The notes under the pieces were generated by a model. It had not been told where the DNA came from. It saw only the letters and a program-made list of their open reading frames with translations, and did not search any database. A DNA stretch of 64,000 nucleotides. Source: Lunularia cruciata. Its lineage: Eukaryota > Streptophyta > Marchantiopsida > Lunulariales > Lunulariaceae. Position 1 is the first letter of the stretch, and each line of letters starts with the position of its first letter. The position numbers were made by a program, and so were the translations under genes. The DNA is taken from positions 12,190,243 through 12,254,242 of the forward strand of contig OX419761.1 in assembly GCA_948567375.1 (NCBI GenBank). The letters run 5' to 3'. Positions 1 through 11,989 of this stretch are shown piece by piece.

Positions 1-358
1 TTTGTCTTGCCAAAGTAAATTTTTATTATCATAGTTTGGTCAAACTATGTGAGTGTCTCATGCAATGCGTGCAGAGCATATGGAAGTAGCATTGCAATAT
101 GGTTTGCATGCAACTCTCCCATAAATAAGGTCATGTTGTGAAATTTGTTGAGACAAGCTCATAAAATTTTGGCTAAAATAAACTTATATTGTGAAATTTG
201 AAGACCAATCTAATAAATAATATAATATAAAGGTTATATTTTAAAATTATTTTTTATTTTGTATCTATTAGTCTTTTCAAGAGTTATTATAGCCTTGGAA
301 AGCATCTTTGAATTTTAGATCCAAGGAAAAAAGTCATAATAGACCAAGTCTAAATGGT
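1..358. other. AT-rich intergenic sequence
   Basis: No open frame of note, RNA gene or recognisable repeat boundary is visible. The stretch ends at the first L2 LTR-like copy. Confidence 0.6.
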
Positions 359-951
359 TATAATACTATGAGGATAAGAGAACTCTCCAAGAGAGATACA
401 AGAGAGAAAAAACAGGTTTCATATTCAATCCTCCGATGCCCTAAAGAAGCACCTTCTCTTATTATATAGCAAAGGATTCCATCAAAGGAAGCTCCACCCA
501 TGGATCAAATACAAGGATTGGTGACCTGTTAGTGAGCTCCATCTTGGATTATTTGTTTGGATGGGTGACATGTCCGTCCTTGTCCTATCTAGCTGGTCAA
601 ACGGTTTTGACCAAAGGGAATCTTTAGGGAATCTTCCTATAGGGAGCTCAAAACCGTGTAGATGAGGTACCGTTAGAAATTTCTTGACGAGAAAAATCAT
701 AGGGAGGAGAAGGCAAACCTCTCACCCTAAGAGAAAGGAGTATTTCTGTTTTTGAGGTCTAATCATCTATTTAGGCCTCCAAAATTGACTCTAAAGTTTT
801 TGTGCTATTTTTGGCTTCTACACTATTAATAGAAGTACTCTTTTGGTGACACCTATGTCTAATCTACCTAGCCCATTGTACAAAACATCTCTCTAGATGT
901 TACCAAGCCAATTTCCACCTCTAGATAATATGTCTAGTTGCTTGTATTACA
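359..951 (-). mobile_element. Solo LTR-like copy, family L2, short form
   Basis: This 593-bp copy belongs to a family seen five times in the window (also 2872, 4287, 9933 and 22401). On the plus strand it begins with a decayed TGTAATATTC-like end and finishes TTGTATTACA, so ends are TG..CA in type. Flanking 5-mers are ATGGT (354-358) and ATAGT (952-956), a target-site duplication with one change. Family sense is assigned from the CTATATAATAAAG TATA-like motif of the 2872 copy, so this copy is in minus sense. No internal coding region is attached, so a solo LTR is the simplest reading. The superfamily is unknown. Confidence 0.65.
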
Positions 952-2349
952 ATAGTGAAGTTCATTTGAAATCTAAAAATATTTAAAATTTGATCTCTTA
1001 GATAACTCATTTTATAATTTGGAGTAAAAGATTGTAATGTCTCAATATCAACCAAAATGTGGTAAAACAATTAGAACCAATTGTTACCATAGAGATACGA
1101 GATGGAAATGACTAGAAGATGAAGTAAAGTGTCATAAATGGTAACTCTTTAGTGTTTTATGTTTATGTTTCTTGCACAAGAACACTTCCAAAAGAGGATG
1201 CGCTACATTTTCTTTAGTGCACTATCCTTGGCAGTACACTATGGAAAAAGGATAAAAATACTTTCACTAAAGATCTACGCCAAATTAGTCTTGAATGGTT
1301 CATTTTTCATGAAGGTCACTCTCCCTTGAAGACACAACTAGGCCAATAATTGTGAGCACTTGCTCTTCATTAATGATTTAAACTTAATAAGCATCACAAT
1401 TGTCACCAATGGATAGAAGTTCATTGGCATCACAAGCATTATACCCAGATCCACTGATGTCCTTATTTCTCAAGGAGTTTTACCATGAAGGTCTTGTCAT
1501 TTTTATGACTACAATTGTAGAAAGTGCATACTTCCCAAAAGATGCAATTTTAAAGGAATCATAGATAGATCATATCAACTAACCTTTTTTTACGTAGTAT
1601 TATACAATGCTTTTGGCGTTGTTACCCTCTCTTTGCATTGCATAGATCCTTTAAAACCCTATAGATCTAACACTCCAAACAAGTCCAAATGATTCCCTTC
1701 ACTCCAACACTAGTGTTACTACTTCAAGTTCCTCACTAGTACTCACTCCAAGCAAAAAATCAATCACATGGAATATGTACATCATACACAAAAGTTTGTA
1801 GAGGGTTTTGAGTAATAACCTTTGTTTACAAGAATCAATTCCATGATTGAATCAAATGAGCAAATGAACCCGGTTTACATTGGACCAAAGCTCTTTATAT
1901 TATTCCTACTCTCTCATGGAGGAAATCCCATGGCAATGATTTAATGGAAATCTCCTATTTACATCTACATCACTTTTCATTAATCACATTTGATGATCTT
2001 ATCTGTCCAAAGCTAGCTTAATTAGGATTGCCTTGGTGGTAATGTCAGATAAGTCCGGAGTTCTATCATGTAATTTTATTTTTTTCCTTTGGCTACTGAT
2101 CACTAATGTCATTAAAAAATTGACAATTCACAAAAAAATATCATGAGTTAGTAATATACAATCACAAATATCTTTTGCATGAAAGATTCTATGTTACTCT
2201 ACTAGGTTAATGATCATTTTAACTTGCACTATTTCACATTTTTTGACCTCAAAAATTTGTACACTATTATTAAGAACTTCTTATGCCCTTTGCCATCCAT
2301 AGGAGCAATTTGACATTCTCTTTATATTTTGTGAACTTAACAAGTATCT
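952..2349. other. AT-rich intergenic sequence
   Basis: No gene is supported. Only short frames occur and no LTR ends were found. It may be decayed internal sequence of the repeat family that carries the coiled-coil remnant to the right, but this cannot be shown by eye. Confidence 0.5.
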
Positions 2350-2871
2350 TGTTAAGCATATTGTCTAACTTTTGGCTTGTATGCCTCTTGAGATAAGTGC
2401 TCTAATTGTTCATTGTTATAAAATTTAATTTCTAATGCATGAATTTGTGTCTTCAAGTCATGCCGCTTGACTTGGTGCGGGAGGGTCTTTGCCAACTTCC
2501 TAGCATGTTTTATCATCTCTTTTGCCATATACTCCACTGTTGTGAGTACTCAAGCATACGCCTTTTCAAATTTCATATGCATAGCATGCATTTCTCGTTC
2601 TAATTGCTACCTTACTTATATGTAGATAAGTTTTCCTCTCTCTTCTATCGGTCAACCTACTTTGCTTGCTCGTCAATGTAAATTTTAGCAAGCTCCTTAT
2701 TGTTGCCAAGTGTGATCTCATCAATGACTATCTGAAGTTGTGCTTGCTCCAAGTAGGTTTTTAGTGCAACCATGTCCTCATCTTGGGATGTGAGCCGGCC
2801 TATCTCTCACTTAAAATGAACCTCTGATGGCTATGATGGTAGCACACCATGGACTAAGAAGGCAAGGAACC
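2350..2871 (-). pseudogene. Decayed coiled-coil coding remnant (repeat-derived)
   Basis: The minus strand reads as lysine-, glutamate- and glutamine-rich helical sequence broken by stops. It includes a 61-residue open stretch (2352-2537), and upstream a stretch containing TYLEQAQLQ and the motif KELAKIYIDEQAK. The same pattern, in the same order, recurs in plus sense near 24,560-24,780 and 10,830-11,420. Part of it (about 2560-2810) is duplicated at 4250-4286 plus 5011-5220. This suggests one dispersed element with a coiled-coil ORF, perhaps gag-like. The family is not recognised. It stops directly at the L2 LTR starting at 2872. Confidence 0.45.
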
Positions 2872-3609
2872 TGTAATACCAAGAGCTAGCCATATGATCT
2901 AGACATGAAATTTGGTTTGGTAACATCTACAATGATGTTATATATGATGGTTAAAATAGATCAGATATAAGTATCACCAAAAGAGTACTTCTACTAATTG
3001 AGCAGAAATAGAAATAGACTTGAGAACCCTAGAACCAATAACTAAACATATGATTTAAAGGTGAGAATTGGTTTGGTAACATCTGGAAGGATGTTACACA
3101 TGATGGACTAAACAGATCAGAAAGAGGTATCACCAAAAGGGGACTTCCACTAATAGAGTAGGAACCAAAATATGCCTAAAAGCTTTGAAGGCAATTTTGG
3201 AGGCCTAAATAGATGAATTAGGCCTAAAAATGTGCAAGTTTCCCCCTCCCCCCCATGAAGGAAAGGCTAGCCTTCTCTCCCCCTTGGTTTGTCTCATCGA
3301 GAGCTTTCCAACGATACCTTACGTGATTCTAAGACTCCTACAAGAAGATTCTCTAAAAGATTCCCTCTGGTCAAAGCTTGTTTGACCAACCAGATAGGAC
3401 CTAGACCGACATGTCACCCATCCAAGTAAGTAATCCAAGGGTGGAGCTTGCTGACATGTCACCTATATGTGTGCCTAATCCTATGGTGGAGCTTCCTTGG
3501 AGGAGATCCTCTTTGTCTATATAATAAAGAGAAGGTGCTCCTTTGGGGCACCAAATGTTGAGTGTGTAATTTGTGTTTCTCTCTCTCTTCTTGTCCTCGG
3601 AATATTACA
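2872..3609 (+). mobile_element. Solo LTR, family L2, long form, with TSD GAACC
   Basis: This 738-bp copy starts TGTAATACC and ends AATATTACA, with perfect 5-bp flanks GAACC at 2867-2871 and GAACC at 3610-3614. It contains a TATA-like CTATATAATAAAG about 90 bp before its end, as expected for U3/R. The first roughly 300 bp are an imperfect tandem duplication of about 145-160 bp: the motif GGTAACATCT..GATGTTA occurs near 2920 and again near 3080. The short-form copies lack this duplication. No primer-binding site or coding region follows, so it is a solo LTR. Confidence 0.75.
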
Positions 3610-4286
3610 GAACCCCAACTCCATCATACTACTCCAAAGCTAACACTCCAAGACTCAAGACATTGCTCACTAGAGAACTCAATGAGAGAGAGATAGTTGC
3701 AAATGAAAGGATGATGAGTACTTCCTCACCCCTTGTTTATATACTTATGAAATAGTTATGCACTAAATTTACTATTTACCAAAGTAACTCAAGTTACTTG
3801 GCTAAAGTCAAGTAAAGTCAACAAATTTAAAGGAATATCCATTTATATCCATATGGGCATATTCCACTAAGCATGTGATCTTATCTTGACCCAACCACTA
3901 AGTCAAGGATTCCTTCACATGGGCTATCCTTGGACTATAGAAGAATACAAAACAAAAAGGCTTACGGGCCCAAGAGTTCTCAACTCTTTCCTCAAAGCCA
4001 AACACGTATGAATACCAAATCAACACATTAGAATCCAAAATAGTGGTGCTCATCTTTTCCACCTCTTCTAAAGTGAGGTCCCTACTATCTTAGCTATGAT
4101 TAACTTTAGCTAATCATGACTAATGTAGAACCATCTTTTATCTATATAAATAATATCTCTCAAGTACTTGTTATATTAAGCTAAATATCATAATACCACA
4201 CACATTCACAAATGAGTGTTATAAGGCATGAATTTGTTTGTTATGGTTGGTCCTTTGTTGATTTTTCATATGCATAGCCTGCATTG
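3610..4286. other. Intergenic sequence with a duplicated remnant at its right end
   Basis: No gene is supported. The last 60 bases (about 4225-4286) match sequence near 5210-5245 and near 2560-2590. They are part of the duplicated coiled-coil remnant into which the next LTR inserted. Confidence 0.5.
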
Positions 4287-5010
4287 TGTAATATTCTAAG
4301 GATAGAGAAACACAATAGAGAAAAAATGAATTCCACACTCAAAATCCAATGCCCCATAGGAGCACCTTCTCTTTATTATATAGCCAAAGAGGATCTCCTC
4401 CAAGGAAGCTCCACCATAGGATTAGGTATATGGATAGGTGACTTGTTAGCAAGCTCCACCCTTAGATTACTGGCTTGGATGGGTGACATGCTGGTCTTGG
4501 TCCTATCTGGTTGGTCAAATAGGATTTGACCAAAGAGAATCTTCTTATAGGAATATCAGAATCACATGGGTGAGTTACCATTGGAAAGCTCTTGGTGAGA
4601 CAAACCAAGGGAAGAAGGCTAATCTGCCTCTATTGGGAGAGGACGTTCTCATTTTTAAGGCCTAATTCATCCGTTTAGGCCTCCAAAATTGCCTTTGAAA
4701 TTTTTAGGCCTATTTTGGCTTCTACCTTCTTAGTAGAAGTGCTCTTTTGGTGATACCTCTATCTTATCTACTTTCTCAATCATGTGTAATATCCTTCTAG
4801 ATGTTACCACCTCAAGTTTTACCTCTAGATCATATGCTTAGCTATTGATTCTAAAGTTTCCAAACATGTTTGGGTTTTTGGCCTATTATTAAAAGTACTA
4901 TTTTGGTGTACCTTTGTCTAATCTACTTAGTCCATCATGTATAGTATCCTTCTAGATGTTATTAAACCAAATTTTATCTCTAGATCATCTATCTAGCTAT
5001 TGGTATTACA
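4287..5010 (-). mobile_element. Solo LTR, family L2, long form, inverted
   Basis: This 724-bp copy is in minus sense. It begins TGTAATATTC and ends GGTATTACA on the plus strand. Flanks are CATTG (4282-4286) and CATTA (5011-5015), a TSD with one change. The empty site is visible in the paralogous sequence near 2560-2620, where GCATAGCATGCATTTCTCG runs uninterrupted into the TAATTGCTACC found here just after the insertion. It carries the same duplicated terminal segment as the 2872 copy. Confidence 0.75.
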
Positions 5011-6040
5011 CATTACTCCTAATTGCTACCTTACTTGTATGTAGATGATTTTCTCTCTCTTCTTATTAGACAACCTACTTTGCTAGTTCCTCAATGCAAA
5101 GTTTTGCAAGCTCCTTATTGATGCTATATGTGATCTCATCAACAACTATCTTAATATGTGCTTGCTCCAACTTGGTTTTTAGTGCGACCATTTCCTCATC
5201 TTGGGCATGAAGTTGTTTGTTATGGTTGGTACTTTGTTGATTGATTCAAAGGTTGAGGAGTTGGACCTATGCCTATGTTCTTTATAGATCTTTTTTTTAC
5301 TTCTCCCACCTTGCTTGCTCCACCTTTCTCCACTTGTTTATTGTTTGTACATGTTTATAACAAGTTCCTTCTTTAGCCTAGAGTTGCTCCTTGATCTTCC
5401 TAGCTTCTCATGAGCTCTTGCCTTCTCCATGTTGGCCACTTGAGCAACCCAATGAAGATATGCCATCAACTTCACATGATCCGTGATAGTCTTATCTATT
5501 TCCTAGTAGTAAGATAGCCACACTCACCTAGAGGCTTGATTATTACATAATCAAATCACACTCACCTAGCTAAGAAACTCCTAGTGATGCTTGATGGCCT
5601 TTTGTCCATCATAGCCAAGAGCTCAAAGGCTCAACATTAGAAAAGTGAGCTCTTTAGAGCTACATTTTTAGCATCTCAACCATGACTTCTTTGCTATGTA
5701 CTTTCTTGTGATCTTCCTCCATTACAACATTCTCTCATGTGGCATCTTGATTGTTTTTGTCATGATCTTCTTTGGGAGAACCATTGCTTTCTTGAAATTT
5801 TCTCTTCTTCAAAGTTTGTGCCTTCTTTCATGCTCCCAATTTATTTCTCTTTTTCAAATACCTTGGGTATTGTAAACTTCCTCCACATGCCCAAACATGT
5901 TCTTTGACTTCATATGCTTCTTGTTGGCTAATATATACTTCTCATATTCAATTTTTGCTTTTTGGTGGATGTGTATGAAAGTCTTGCAATTAAAGAAGTG
6001 CAGTGTGAACTTCCTCTTCTTCTTCTCTTTTTTCATGAGT
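5011..6040 (-). pseudogene. Decayed coiled-coil coding remnant, second copy
   Basis: The minus strand repeats the helical, charged sequence seen at 2350-2871. Positions 5011-5220 are a clear paralogue of 2600-2810. Beyond it, 5854-6036 is open for 60 residues and very lysine-rich (starting MKKEKKKRKF). Multiple stops break the frame. No domain is recognised. It probably belongs to the same dispersed element family as the 10.7 kb and 23-24.8 kb remnants. Confidence 0.4.
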
Positions 6041-7075
6041 AGTTCATTTCAATGTAAAAGTGTATGACAAAGGGAGATATGAGTTTGACACTACCTTCCT
6101 TGTTCATATACCCACACATCTCACAAACTTGCAAACAAAACATTCTAGCTCATTTCACAAGTTGCCCTTTATGAAGATAGTAGACAAAGATAACTTGAAT
6201 TGTTTAGCATAAGTTTTTTGCTTGGAATTAAAGAGATTCATCATTGCCTCCACAATTTCTCCTTGCTTGCGGTCTTTATACTCCTTAATTTGCCATCCAT
6301 TGCTTACTTTCTTCTTGTTAAATGATCACAAAATGGCCTCAATAAGTGTGCCCTTAAGGCAAGCCCATGTGGTATTTATCAACGTTACATCTAGAGGAGA
6401 TTCAACCATGAGCTTGAGAAACTTCATCCAATGAGCCTAAGTCCAACAAAGATATTATTCTTTAATGGTTCTAAGCTAGGGTACATATTATCACTACTTT
6501 CTAGTATCATATCTAAATTGCTCAATCCTTAATTCCACACTAAGAAATCTAGTCTTTAACCATAGATATACGCATCTCCCTTATAAAGTGCCTACTTACT
6601 CACTCTAGATGATTTCAAAATCACCTTGAGTAGTACTCTATATCTTCTTGGCTAGAGCCTCATCATGCCCACTCATAATCCTTATGATGAAATTCATGAG
6701 CTAGTTCCAACACATGCTCATACAATCTAAAGCTATCAACACTGAACTCTTGATGCTCATTAAAAATTGCCAAAGGCTGCAGTGCAATTTTGTAATTTGT
6801 TCAAGTCAAAAAGATGTTGCTACTCAAGCCAAGACCTTGAAATTATAGCTCAAGTACAAATTTAGTGGATAAGACTTTGGTGAAACATTGCTATTTATGC
6901 ATGCAAGTGTCTTGGCACATGCAAACCATCATCAATTTATGCTCTTTATCTAGAGGTGGTGTATTCAAGTTGTTGAATTATCTAAGAATGAGTGACTATC
7001 AAGCCAATGATGTCTTAGGTCAATTTTGTTTGATAAGATGTACTTCATTCACAAACTTTGTCCTAAGAGTCATTC
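6041..7075. other. AT-rich intergenic sequence
   Basis: Only short uncharacteristic frames are present (for example 6222-6434 plus and 6865-7089 plus), with no homology I can recognise and no RNA gene. Confidence 0.45.
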
Positions 7076-7237
7076 ATGTCAAGGCGTGACAATCACAAAG
7101 ATAAGGATGATCTTGATCATGAGAATCATGATCACAAAGACTACAAAAGTAGTGATCATGGCAATCACAATCACAAGCAATGTGATTACAACCACAATAA
7201 CCAAAATCACAAAGGTCTTTCTCATTGTGTTCTATAG
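7076..7237 (+). other. Short His/Asp/Asn-rich open frame
   Basis: An ATG at 7076 opens a 53-codon frame ending at TAG 7235-7237, very rich in histidine, aspartate, asparagine and lysine (it begins MSRRDNHKDKDDLDHEN). The DNA is a degenerate array of CAATCACAA and GATCATGA words, so the composition may come from simple-sequence expansion rather than selection. A related CACAAAGATGAAGACC..GGTCATGATC stretch occurs near 21,465-21,510. I do not claim a gene. The minus-strand Cys/His/Asp-rich frame over the same bases is its shadow. Confidence 0.2.
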
Positions 7238-8945
7238 ATTCAAACAAGCCATGGATGTTTTCTTGGATCATCTCTTTATCCTTGTATACCTTTACATCTT
7301 TTTGACCTCTCACTAATCTAAAAAGGGAAAAAATTACTAACAATGCAAAGGTGGGTCACCACAAAGAAAGCCACATACATGAAAAATAGACTTTTAAAAC
7401 TTCATTTTCATCTTTCATATTTTACTTTCCTATAATTTGTTGAAAGATTTTGCCTCCATATTTTAATTATCTCTAAAAAAAATATTATAAGAATATCCTT
7501 ACCTATATAACTTATGGTGACATACCTTTGTGCTTTTAGTGCATCTTTTTTTAATAATTTTCATAGATTAGTGAACTATTTGTAAAGCTATAAAGGCAAG
7601 AGCAAGAGATTGTGCTACATATCCTTTGATATGTAGCATAGCCTAGCAGGTAACCACACATCGAGATGAAAGATGACACAAGAAAACACCATGTCTCTTG
7701 TCATGACCCACTTTGTTATGAACCTCGGTTTTTTTTTCTTTTCATTTTTTTTCTTCTTGTAAGGAGTCCAAACTAGACATAAGGTACTGCTATTTGTAGG
7801 AAGTATGAATTCATAGGTAGTCATAACTCTGCAATATGGAGGTGCGGGTTGACTAAACAAAATGTGCTCCCACGGCTGCCCAACAAGAATAGGATCAGAT
7901 GCATTTTGTAGTTGGACCCTTTTTTTTGTTCCGTAGGGCTCATGAAGAGGCTTGTTCAATAAAAAAGCACTCCATTACAAGGAAACCTTGACTTCATGAG
8001 ATTTTGTGGGACAATGGAGCCCACAACAACTTTTTGAAAAATACAAAACTCTATCAATTTCTTATGTTGTTTTAAGGTCATGCTAAAAGATGCACGCACT
8101 ACCAAAACACCATTAGTGACCATTTTGTGCCCAATCTCATGTGTGCAATGGACAATCATGACCCTTCATTAACTCCCACAATAGAAGAAAGATAGGTCCT
8201 AACCTATCAGAGCTATAAAAAGACCAAATCCAACCTATGAGGCAAATCTTTCTATGTTTTCACTTTTCCTCTTCTTGCATTTTTATCTCTATGACCTCCA
8301 TCCCTTGTGACATTGCACAAGCACTTTCCAACATGGAATGCCAAATTTTTTCAACATTATTGTGAGCTCAAGGTGCCAAATTGTAAACAAAGTGGGAATT
8401 TGCATTATCATGCAAAATCAAATATTTAATCATGATGGGACAAACTCCCAAGAGTGGAGAATCAAAGTAAAGAAGTGCAAGGCAATAGAAATCTTGAGCA
8501 AACATCTTGAGATTTCCAAGTGTGGATCATATTGTCAAAAAAACCAAATCAAGAAAAGGAAAATTGACTTCTTGCTATGGGATTAGGGATAAAGCCATGT
8601 TGCAATAAATTTGCAACAACACCAAGAATGTGAGTTGGAAGTACTTACAAGGATGTCCAACAATGTGCACGGGGGATGTTAAGTGCGGATTGCTCCTTGT
8701 TTGGGGAAATTTTTATCAATACCTCATACGGCTAACCTAGCAAACAATTAAAATAGAGGATCAATGACTTGTTTGTTGGGGAGAAATCCACAAAGGAAAA
8801 TCAAAGATTTGAAGGACCTCACTTGATGCACAATTATCAAAACAATAATGCAGTTGTTTTAATAAAAACAATGAACTATTTCAATCAAAACCATGCAATC
8901 TTCTTTCAACTCATACACAAGTAAAAGCTTATATGTTGGACTAGG
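7238..8945. other. Intergenic sequence
   Basis: Short frames on both strands (7615-7959 and 7956-8159 minus, 8338-8586 plus) have no recognisable domains and biased composition. Nothing else is supported. Confidence 0.45.
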
Positions 8946-9221
8946 ATGTTTTGTGAGAAAGTCATAGAGCTCTTAGAGGACATGATAGAAGGTTCCACTA
9001 TGATCTTGGCTCCCTTCATTGTCCAATTCTACATCAGTATGAACCAATTGATAGACAAGGAGAAAGAGAAGTTCCTATCCCACCTACATCATCTAGCTAA
9101 CTTCAACAAAGACCCTGAATTGGCAAAGGAGATCACTAAATACCATGAGGCAAACAAAGAATATGCTAGAACTAGAAAGTTCATGCAAATGGTAGAGAAA
9201 TACAACTTCATTATGATTTGA
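8946..9221 (+). pseudogene. Helical ORF remnant, possibly of the coiled-coil repeat family
   Basis: A 91-codon open stretch is rich in Lys/Glu and predicted helical, containing MNQLIDKEKEKFLSHLHH. A comparable order of residues (VNKEKERAHGKL) is read in plus sense near 24,110-24,150, so it may be another fragment of the same decayed element. No start context, domain or splice sites are evident. Confidence 0.3.
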
Positions 9222-9932
9222 TGAAATATTCTAGTGGCATGAAAAAAATTCAAGCTGCCAAGAAACAAAAATGATCTCAAGAGCTATAATCCATGCCAAA
9301 GGATAGCAAGAGTAAAACTATGTCATACAAGTTGACTTAGGAAGGATGTCCATGGTAAGGAAAAGAGGCGGTTAACAAATGAGTTGTGGAGCTACTCAAA
9401 GTACAAAGTTAGGGATTGAGGAATACTTCATGCAAATCTCATCTCATGCAATGGAAAAAACAAAGTAAGATAGGATGACAAGACAAAATTGGTGCCTCTT
9501 CTTAACAAAAACAAAATGCACCAACAAGAAAGTGGAAGAAGATATCTTTGGAATCCATCCTTCCAACCGTGGCTCCACTCTTCACTTTGGTCCCTAACAA
9601 GGGGGAAGCTTCATGCTACAAAACAAAATGGAGGACACAAAAAACCTGTCCAGTGGTAGATATCATCAAGGGCACTAATGATAATGAGGCAGGGACATCT
9701 TGCCAAAATTTATCAAAACTTACAAGACAAACCCCATTGTCTCCAATATGCAAAGGACAAGTGGATGGAGATGATGTCATTGCTTATATCACACCCTCTC
9801 CCTAACCAATGATAACAAAGCAGGAAAGAATGAGGTAGTATCCTTGGCTCACAAAGCAAAGGAGACAACCATTCTAGGCCATGATAAGAATCTTATGCCT
9901 AAAACAAAAAAGGCCTTATAAAGACAAATGAG
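9222..9932. other. Intergenic sequence left of an L2 copy
   Basis: One 85-codon frame (9548-9805 plus) is open but unrecognised. The sequence runs directly into the L2 copy and is probably decayed repeat sequence. Confidence 0.4.
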
Positions 9933-10673
9933 TGTAATACCAAAAGCTAGATAGATGATCTAGAGATGAAATTTGATTTGGTAACATCTGGAACGATGTT
10001 ATACATGATGGACTAAGTAGATTAGACAGAGGTAGCACCAAAAGAGTACTTCTACTAAAAGGCCAAAAATTGCAATATGTTTGGAAACTTTAGAATCAAT
10101 AGCTAAGCATATGATCTAAAGGTGAAACTTGGTGTGGTGACATCTAAAAGGGTGTTATGCATGATGGAGAAAGTATATCAGATAGAAGTATGACCAAAAG
10201 AGCATTTTTACTAATAGGATAGAAGCCAAAATAGGCCTAAACTTGAGGCAATTTTGGAGGCCTGAACGGATGAATTAGGCCTTGAAAATGTGCATATTTA
10301 CCCCCCCCTCCAACAGAGGAAAGGCTGGCATTCCCTCCCCCTGGTTTGTCTCACCAAGATCTCTCCAATGGTATTTCTCCCACGTGATTTTGAGATTCCT
10401 ATAAGAATATTCTCTAAAAGATTCCCTCCGGTCAAACCCTATTTGACCAACCAGATGGGACCAAGACCAACATGTCCCCATCCAAGCAAGTAATCTAAGG
10501 GTGGAGCTTGCTGATAGGTGACCTATCCATGGACCTAATCCTATGGTGGAGCTTCTTTGGATGAGATCCTCTTTGGCTATATAATAAAGAGAAGGTGCTC
10601 CTTTGGGGCATCGGAGTTTGAGTGTAGAATTTCTTTTTTCTCTATTGTGTTTCTCTTTCCTCAAAATATTACA
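9933..10673 (+). mobile_element. LTR-like copy, family L2, long form
   Basis: This 741-bp copy starts TGTAATACC and ends AAATATTACA. It has the same internal features as the 2872 copy: the duplicated terminal segment, a polyC tract near 10,305 and TATA-like CTATATAATAAAG near 10,580. The flanks ATGAG and TTGGG do not make a convincing TSD, so it may be the LTR of a decayed element whose interior continues to the right (10,674-11,640, coiled-coil remnant). Confidence 0.65.
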
Positions 10674-11640
10674 TTGGGCAAGGATGGCAATTCTTGACCT
10701 TGGCTGAAAATGGCCTACACCATTCATATCATGATGCCAATCATGGAAGCATTGGGAGAACACTTGCCAATATACCAAAAGCTAGATCCAAGATTAAGTA
10801 ACCAATAACACTCATCTGCCATTTACATCACTTGGTCCAAACCCTAAGAAGGACAAGGAATGTGAGAAGTGCCTAGAGAAGTTCCAAAGGGAGGTACTAA
10901 AATGGCAAGAGGAGTATAACAAGCTGATCCAAGTCTTAAAGAAGGAGGTTGACAATTTATAGCCTATAAGTCTTCCACAAAAGAACCCAATGCAACAAGG
11001 AGATACAAAATTGAGATGACAAACTTGCAGCACTATGAAGTAAGCTAGAAATGGCCCGAGTGGAGGCAAAGGCAATGGAGACCCAATACAACAACCTAAA
11101 GCAATTGACTGACCTTTGCATTTCCAATCTATCATCCAACCTCAAATAACAACAAGAGAAGGTGTTGGAGACAAGTGGATTCTTAAGGAGATGACCAATG
11201 AATTGAGCACTAAACATGCCAAATTGGAGAAAAAATGATCAAGGTTGCTCACAACTATTAGTCATATGACCACCCAACTACTAACTTAGTTGGAGCGCAT
11301 GGCTAATAAGACCTCCCAATAAACAAAGGAAAAGGATTTGTGCACTCAAATTGATGTGTTAGAGAGGAAGATGTACTTAAATGAGCAACTCAAATCATTG
11401 TCTATGAAACTCTAGAGCCACACAAATGCCAAGTTGAGGAGACTCAGTCCAACTTTGGATGAATCATGGAAGGTTATTAGAAGGAGCTCTTGGAGCTTGT
11501 TCACATTTGCAAGGGAGCTAAGAGTTTAGCCCAAGTAACACCTGATCCTCCTGCCATGGAATAATGATTGAAACCTCATCTTACAAAGATAGTCGTGGTC
11601 ATCTTAGTTGTCTAATAAGGAGATATCATTTTGTAGATAT
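10674..11640 (+). pseudogene. Decayed coiled-coil coding remnant beside an L2 LTR
   Basis: Plus-strand frames give helical sequence such as KECEKCLEKFQREVLKWQEE near 10,850-10,915, then stops, then further Lys/Glu-rich segments to about 11,420. It is arranged like the remnant at 22,998-24,800: immediately downstream of an L2 LTR in plus sense. No protease, reverse transcriptase or integrase motif is seen. Whether it is an L2 internal region or a neighbouring repeat is inference. Confidence 0.4.
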
Positions 11641-11984
11641 TGTCAGCGTCTTCATTTTTGTAGCCTTAAGAAGTTCAAAGATGTATATAATTTGAAAATA
11701 GGTACCTAGGCTAGACTAATATGTAATATTAGTTTATTAGGGGTAGACAACCCTTGACAGGATTGATTATAGCCATGGCTATCTACCATTAGGTTTAGGG
11801 TTAGGATAATATATGATCAAGATTGAGCAAATTAGATGTACTTAGGAAATTTTCATCCATTATAGCCAATAGATCTTTCCACAGCCAAGTAGGAAATATA
11901 TAAAAGGCTTAGGCCTGATGTCATTGGGTCCATTCAATGCATTCTTCTTTTACAAGTAAAAACATTGTTTATACTATCAAGACT
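11641..11984. other. Intergenic sequence with a TATA-like motif
   Basis: The 11,800-11,960 stretch (TATAGCCAATAGATC, then AAATATATAAAAG) resembles 25,160-25,290 (TATAGCCATTGGATTT, then AAATAACAAAAAG) in the same order, again about 0.5 kb after a coiled-coil remnant. It may be the terminal part of that repeat. No gene. Confidence 0.35.
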
Positions 11985-11989
11985 CATGA
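11985..11989. repeat. Target-site duplication CATGA, left copy (element A)
   Basis: CATGA here and CATGA at 20,252-20,256 flank element A exactly, showing its true ends. Confidence 0.9.

Noticed and set aside
7074..7343. Minus-strand Cys/His/Asp-rich frame resembling a metal-binding protein.
   Set aside because: It is the antisense of a simple-sequence array; no spacing fits a known zinc-binding fold.
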